A stretch of DNA of 64,000 nucleotides from Humulus lupulus. Its lineage: Eukaryota; Streptophyta; Magnoliopsida; Rosales; Cannabaceae. The DNA is taken from the NCBI RefSeq assembly GCF_963169125.1, contig NC_084794.1:72141665-72205664 (forward strand). Reading direction: 5' to 3'. The notes under the pieces were generated by a model, which saw nothing but the letters and a program-made list of their open reading frames with translations, searched no databases and was not told the origin of the DNA. This document shows, one piece after another, positions 59,666-64,000 of the stretch. The position numbers and the translations under genes were made by a program. Each line of letters starts with the position of its first letter. Within the stretch, counting starts at the first letter, position 1.

Positions 59666-60537
59666 CTCCCGCGCTTATGTGACCAGCGCTCCAGGCTCTG
59701 AATCCGTCCACGGACGTATGCGCCCGGTCCTCGAGCCTGGCCAAGCGGTTATGAAAGAGGCCAGAGTTGACTCGATGCCCAGTCGCTGCTCCAGGAGCAG
59801 GATCATCCGGTAGTTCCGGAACGAGTTGGCCGTTATGTCCATTTCCCACCTGTTGTTCTTGGGCGTCTGGGATCGGGGAATGACGACAGGGGCCCTATTG
59901 ACCTCTTCTTCATAGTGGAGCGTAACGCCCGTTGCCATAACTAACGATCTGGGAACAAAGAAAGAAAGACTAAGCAGTCAGTACCTAAACCAAAGAAAGT
60001 CGGTCAAGGTACGGGGAGTCTCCTAAGGACTGCTTGGAGTCCCTTCGGATCAGGTCCGGGACTCCGGGGAGCCCCAGGGCCCTGATCGGGAAAGAAGACT
60101 ACTAAGGCCTGCCCCTCGTCTGAGAGGCATCCGGATACGGAGCAACCCGAACTAGGCAACCTTCCTAACGATCTCTAAAGCATAGCCTAAACGCACACAT
60201 CTAAAGAACACAAGTTCACAAAGTTGGCAAAAGAGTTAAAAAAGACTTACTGTATGGTGTCGACCGTTGAAGATGATGGCTGTTCGACTGTAAGGATGGC
60301 AGAACCTCGTTCTTGAAGTGGCACAGCCGGTGCAGTAGTTCGTCGACAGGACAAACCCGAGGAGCGCCGTCAAGTAGAAGAACAGAAGCTGTGGTTCTGG
60401 GGAACAGGCGGCGGCGTAGAACTAGTAGGTGGCGGTGTATGTCGTCGGCGATGTCGGACATATAAAGCTCGAAGAGGGTTTGCGTTTTCTTGAGCTGGTT
60501 AGAGGAGGTAAAAGTGCCAAATGTGGTTTTCTTGGGG

Positions 60538-60545
60538 TATTTATA
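60538..60545 (-). promoter_or_regulatory. TATA box of the Tat antisense gene
   Basis: TATAAATA on the minus strand, about 77 bases before the ATG at 60461, in a setting (AGTATAAATACCCC) typical of plant promoters. It suggests transcription from inside the element towards pol. Confidence 0.6.
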
Positions 60546-61035
60546 CTGGCCCCAAATTCTAGCCCACGATCCAACGGATAGGTGCCTCTTCATCAGACGG
60601 TCGGGAGTCGCGCAGGGGCATTTATGAGTCCTTTCAGGTCGGATCCTCACCATCTCAGATCTGACGGCCCAGGAGTGGCGGATGCCAAAGGTCGGCCCAT
60701 CCTACGGTCCACCTTGTTCCAGGGACATTAATGATGGCCCCCCCGTGCGGATGGGACGCCTCGAGACGTGCACTGACACCCTAGTCTGGACCTAGCGACC
60801 CTTGGGAGGTCTAGGCGACCCTTCAAGGCCCATGCAGCAATCACCCGGCGACACGTGTATCGTTGCCATAAAGCGGGCCAAAGGTAAACGGTTCGGGCTA
60901 AGCATCCAACCAATGCCACAGCCTTTTGACCAGACCCCCGAACTCAGACAAGAACTGGGGAGGCAACCTGGCGAGCGCCGCGGGGACAATGCAACCCTCC
61001 TCCCAGCAAGCCCGGGCGAAAGCTTGGGGGGTAAA
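60546..61035. other. Tat promoter-side spacer and polypurine tract
   Basis: GC-rich, no supported gene; upstream region of the antisense gene. Its right end, AGCTTGGGGGGTAAA (61021-61035), is the purine tract that primes plus-strand synthesis just before the 3' LTR. Confidence 0.7.
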
Positions 61036-61970
61036 TGTTATCCCCGTTTCCTGCATGGGCTCTGGGCCTTCGTCTCGGCCCACCATCAGAAGGCCAATTC
61101 AGCACGTGGGCCCGGCCCAAGGTCTCTTGGTATGGAGAGTGCCCAACGGGACGGGTATGGACTGGGGACTCAAGACTGGGCCCATTGGGGGGGTCCGGGA
61201 TGTCCCTCCGGGTCCGTCCTCAGCGAAGGTAGTCCGGGCGATGCCCAGAGCGCTCGGATCATCACGGCTACGCGTCCTGGTCCCGGACCCTGATACGGCC
61301 CGGGCCTGTGGTAAATGGAGCGGGGCAACGGTAAACGGACTTGGATCACCTCATCCCCAGTCGAAGGGGCCAAGCGTCCAGGATCTTGAGGCCGCCTCAT
61401 TCCGCGTGGGCATCATCCCCACTTTTCGCCTGCAGAAAAGGTCACCTCGGGATTACACACTGATGTGTCAGGACTGCGCAGCAAAGTACTCTGACTGGTC
61501 TTGTCTCCTGAATCAGCCTCGTGACTCGAAGTGATCAGAACCAAACCGCCGTTTTGTCGGGCGAGGCGTAGTTCTAAGGTTAACCTATTGGGCCTTAGCT
61601 GGTTTGAATTTCGTGTATTTTATATCTTTTTGTATTGGGCCTCCACTAGAGAGGTCGCTGGTATCCGCTTCCCCGATGGGCCTGGGTCTGATCCGGCCCA
61701 GATCCGATATTCCCATCAGCTTATAAATATAAGCTACAGAGCACTGTAAACGTCTCTCGGGATTTTGGATGAAGAAAGACAGAAACTCGGTTCAGATATT
61801 GAGAGAAACTTCCATTGTGAAAGCTTCTTCAAGCTCTAATAACATAGACTCGTGGAATATGGCTAGTTAACGCCCCAACCACGTAAAAACCCCGTGTCAA
61901 TCTTCTATTTTCATTATTATTATCAGCAAATATTATTCATTAATAGAGTTGCCGAAAATCTCGGTTAACA
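61036..61970 (+). repeat. Tat 3' LTR
   Basis: Direct repeat of 42296-43230, equal length, about 4 percent diverged by eye. The TATA palindrome recurs at 61718-61735. Confidence 0.95.
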
Positions 61971-61975
61971 TCACC
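61971..61975. repeat. Right target site duplication of the Tat element (TCACC)
   Basis: Exact repeat of 42291-42295. Confidence 0.93.
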
Positions 61976-62091
61976 GTTTAGCTCACCATCTACACATGGA
62001 ACTCATGCCTCCCTATTGCATAAGGGATCAAGAATCAAGCTTTCTCAACCATATCCACCAAATCTTTCTCCTATGTCAGTGCAAGAGTTGT

Positions 62092-64000
62092 TGTAACGAC
62101 CCAACTATTCTAGACCTTGGACCATTAAAAACTACTATACTAATCTTAAGAAAACATACATATAAAATAACCATAACTTTATTATAAATGGTAAAGTAAA
62201 GGTTAAATACATAAAAAATCATTTAGGATATGGGATCCCATTGTTTTGAAAATAAAACAAAACATAACTTAAATAAATTGGTTACAAAATTAAGTGCGGA
62301 AAAATAATACATCGAAATCATAACTAAAAGACTTAAAAAACTTCATCATCGAATCGTTTGTGCAGTCCATCGATTCCATTCTCCCTCAATACACATCCCC
62401 AAGCTACCAAGAACCTTTTCCGCCGCCATAACTATTTTCCTACACATATAAAACATATACATACACATAAACTATAAGCTATAAACTATAAACTGTAAAC
62501 TATAATCATAAAACTATATAACTACAACATCTATTACAATGGCCATCATACTTCTTGGGACTTGCTAGCTAAGCAATCATATGCCCATAAATTTACGGGG
62601 CTAGTTATCTAAACAAGTCATATAAATTTATGGGGCTGTTATCTAAACAATCATAAGGAATCTACTATTGGGACTTGTTATCTAAACAAGTTATATATAT
62701 ATTTGTTATCTAAACAAATTATGTGATTGTTATCTAAACAATCTATATACATAAAACAACTAAAAACATATCATACTTAACATATATCAACAACATAAAA
62801 GCATACAAATCTACCCTATTTTCCTTACCAAAAATACCGGAATATGAGAACAAGATCGGGACTTTGGAACACTCCTAAAAACCATAATAGAGAGGTGAGT
62901 ATACTAAAGAAAAGAGATGGAAAGAATAAACTACACCAGCAAAATGATACTTACCAACGAAAACCTTAAGTTCGAAGAACTTAGATGCCTAACCAAGAAT
63001 AAAGAATACGAGTTAGGATTTGAGTAGAAAAATTATAAGAATCAATACAGAAAGGAACTAGAATTAGGAATACCTTGAATGCTTCTATGACCGAACTATA
63101 CCTCGAAACCGAAATACACTGTTAACGGTGAAATCTCGTCAACGAAATTAGGTCGGAAAACTCAAAGGAAATGCAGCGATGTTTAGATAAGAACTTAGAA
63201 TTAACTTCTGAAAGGATAAACACAAATGAACAATGGAGTGAAAAATGTATATTTCTTAATAGCCTCTGCATACAATGAATTTTCCAAGCCCTCATTCTGA
63301 GGGGTCAAGCTCCTTTTATAGCTGGGCTCTAATTGCCCCTTATACATGGTGGTCCCTTGGGACAAAATAGTACATAAGTACACTGTCAGGGTAATATCAC
63401 AGGTGGTAGTGGTATGGGAAGAGTGGTGGAGCAGATGATCATAGTGTCAGCCTGGTACATAGTCAGAGGCATGCATATAGTACCTCCACTCTCTGTACAA
63501 ATCCGTACCTCCACTACCTGTGTGATACAGGTGTCAGGGTCATGCTTCTGTCCTCCTCATGGTTGTACATCATGCACCCGTACACGTACGGGTACTATGT
63601 ACCCGATGGTTATTCTCGCCTCTCCAAGGCATGTATCTGCTCATTGCTATTCCACGTCCTACTAAGTGTAGGGAAGCTAGTGTGTTGACAGGAACGATAT
63701 ACTCAGTCATCTATTCCACTATTGGCTTTAAACCTAATAGTTATTGGGTCTTTCCTATTGTTCCTCGCACGCTCCTCCCAGAGGTCTTAAACCTCATACG
63801 GGCACGCGATGCGCGAGACCATGTTGGTGTAAGGGACATTAGGGGCCGTGAGACCCGCGATGCACCTTTGGGGCCATGTTACCATAGTGGGTCGAGGCAC
63901 CTTAAGGGCTGTAGGACCATGGTGGTGCGAAGTCCTATGGTATGGCCGAAGGGTGCTAGGTGCGAGGCACATTGGTGGAATTTGTTGTCCGAGGTGCGAA
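62092..64000 (-). mobile_element. Tekay-like LTR, 3' end (minus strand), running off the window
   Basis: It begins TGTAACGACCCAAC, the end type shared by the other Tekay-like LTRs. Soon after comes a TATGGGATCCCA block (62227-62238), which matches ATGGGATCCCA in the solo LTR and in 41881-41892. A minus-strand TATA box, GCTATAAAAGGAGC (about 63312-63325), is well placed for LTR transcription leftwards. The 62561-62743 stretch holds a palindrome cluster, and 63780-63960 holds diffuse GCGAGACC / CGTGAGACCCGCGATGC repeats. No coding sequence is visible. Confidence 0.55.
62571..62743. repeat. Cluster of covarying TTGTTATCTAAACAA palindromes
   Basis: Six copies of an arm-ATCTA-arm motif occur in about 170 bases. 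Three are perfect 7-bp palindromes with different outer bases: ACTTGTT/AACAAGT (62673-62691), ATTTGTT/AACAAAT (62701-62719) and GATTGTT/AACAATC (62725-62743). A fourth has an inner change on both arms: TTGCT-AGCTA-AGCAA (62572-62586). Two others (near 62602 and 62636) are imperfect. Confidence 0.85.

Larger units (their letters stand above)
51199..60461 (-). pseudogene. Tat antisense spliced gene (putative gypsy-type 'transposase_28'-like protein), split by the chromovirus
   Basis: The minus-strand gene has a TATA box at 60545-60538 and ATG at 60461. Supported segments are 60461-60251, 59940 to 59661 (then 53735 to 53382 after the insertion), 53308 to about 52932, about 52600 to 51827, and 51750-51199. 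The junctions at 60250/59941, 53381/53309 and 51826/51751 are GT-AG and phase-compatible; the one between 52932 and 52600 is unresolved. The central part (LPLHDYFVRFLTYVGIAP, AEVLYFYKLV, RHYWFMTSGF) resembles the plant gypsy-type transposase_28 family. The last exon is a long coiled coil (KMETAELELEAAVNQR ... ERATLLETAAAQ). A frameshift lies in the 59661-59940 exon and TAA near 53664. The function is unknown; antisense additional ORFs are known from other Tat elements such as Grande. Confidence 0.75.
42296..61970 (+). mobile_element. Tat-type Ty3/gypsy element, 19,675 bp including a nested chromovirus
   Basis: Both LTRs are 935 bp (42296-43230 and 61036-61970) and the TSD TCACC is exact. Internal order is gag, protease/pol with a second RNase H, a minisatellite array, an antisense spliced gene, and a purine tract (AGCTTGGGGGGTAAA, 61021-61035). 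Removing the chromovirus and its TSD copy leaves about 13.7 kb, a usual size for Tat/Ogre/Retand-type elements. The extra archaeal-type RNase H, 3' tandem repeats and an additional antisense ORF are all known Tat features. By eye the LTRs differ at about 39 sites (about 4 percent). Confidence 0.95.

Overview
The window is nuclear DNA of a flowering plant, probably a eudicot; no species can be named from it. Genes carry GT-AG introns, and almost everything is plant transposable element: Ty1/copia and Ty3/gypsy LTR elements (Tekay-like, Tat, chromovirus), a Mutator-like element (MULE) carrying a Ulp1-type protease gene, and CACTA-like debris. The only ordinary host gene I can support is a four-exon PQQ/beta-propeller (polyvinyl-alcohol-dehydrogenase-like) gene at 10.9-14.5 kb, and it has a frameshift in its last exon.

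Layout. 1-2124: right part of a minus-strand Tekay-like LTR. 2125-5207: AT-rich non-coding DNA. 5213-7720: solo LTR of the same type with target site duplication (TSD) ATAAG. 7726-10927: no intact gene. 10928-14507: the PQQ-like gene. 14604-23778: a complete 9.2-kb MULE with 9-bp TSD TATTAATAA, carrying two convergent genes, a DUF1985/Ulp1-like protease gene (+) and a mudrA-like transposase gene (-). 23949-34516: a three-deep copia nest. A minus-strand copia LTR is split by copia A (24441-34183), which is split by nearly intact copia B (24853-29768, TSD GTGAT). 34517-36738: CACTA-like foldback DNA, GGGCGAC inverted repeats, a degenerate GACCCTAT repeat and a TG/TA microsatellite. 36739-42056: 5'-truncated Tekay-like gypsy pol plus 3' LTR. 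42296-61970: a 19.7-kb Tat-type gypsy element (935-bp LTRs, TSD TCACC). It has gag, pol with two RNase H domains, an array of about 24 hairpin-bearing ~60-bp repeats, and an antisense spliced gene with its own TATA box. That antisense gene is split by a chromovirus (53736-59660, minus strand, 614-bp LTRs, TSD CGTAG). 62092-64000: another minus-strand Tekay-like LTR running off the window, with a cluster of covarying palindromes.

Relative ages come from LTR pairs compared by eye: copia B about 4 substitutions in 428 bp, chromovirus 6 in 614, Tat about 39 in 935, copia A about 20 in 271. This order agrees with the nesting. Older elements carry many premature stops, mostly explained by C-to-T or G-to-A change, as expected for methylated silenced repeats.

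The observations most worth following are three. The Tat minisatellite has a stem-loop in each unit, two apparent compensatory changes and an A-B-C higher-order register. Palindromes near 62.6 kb vary together on both arms. The Tat antisense gene is spliced. Limits: splice sites and domain calls are read by eye, and clade names rest on motif resemblance without database search.
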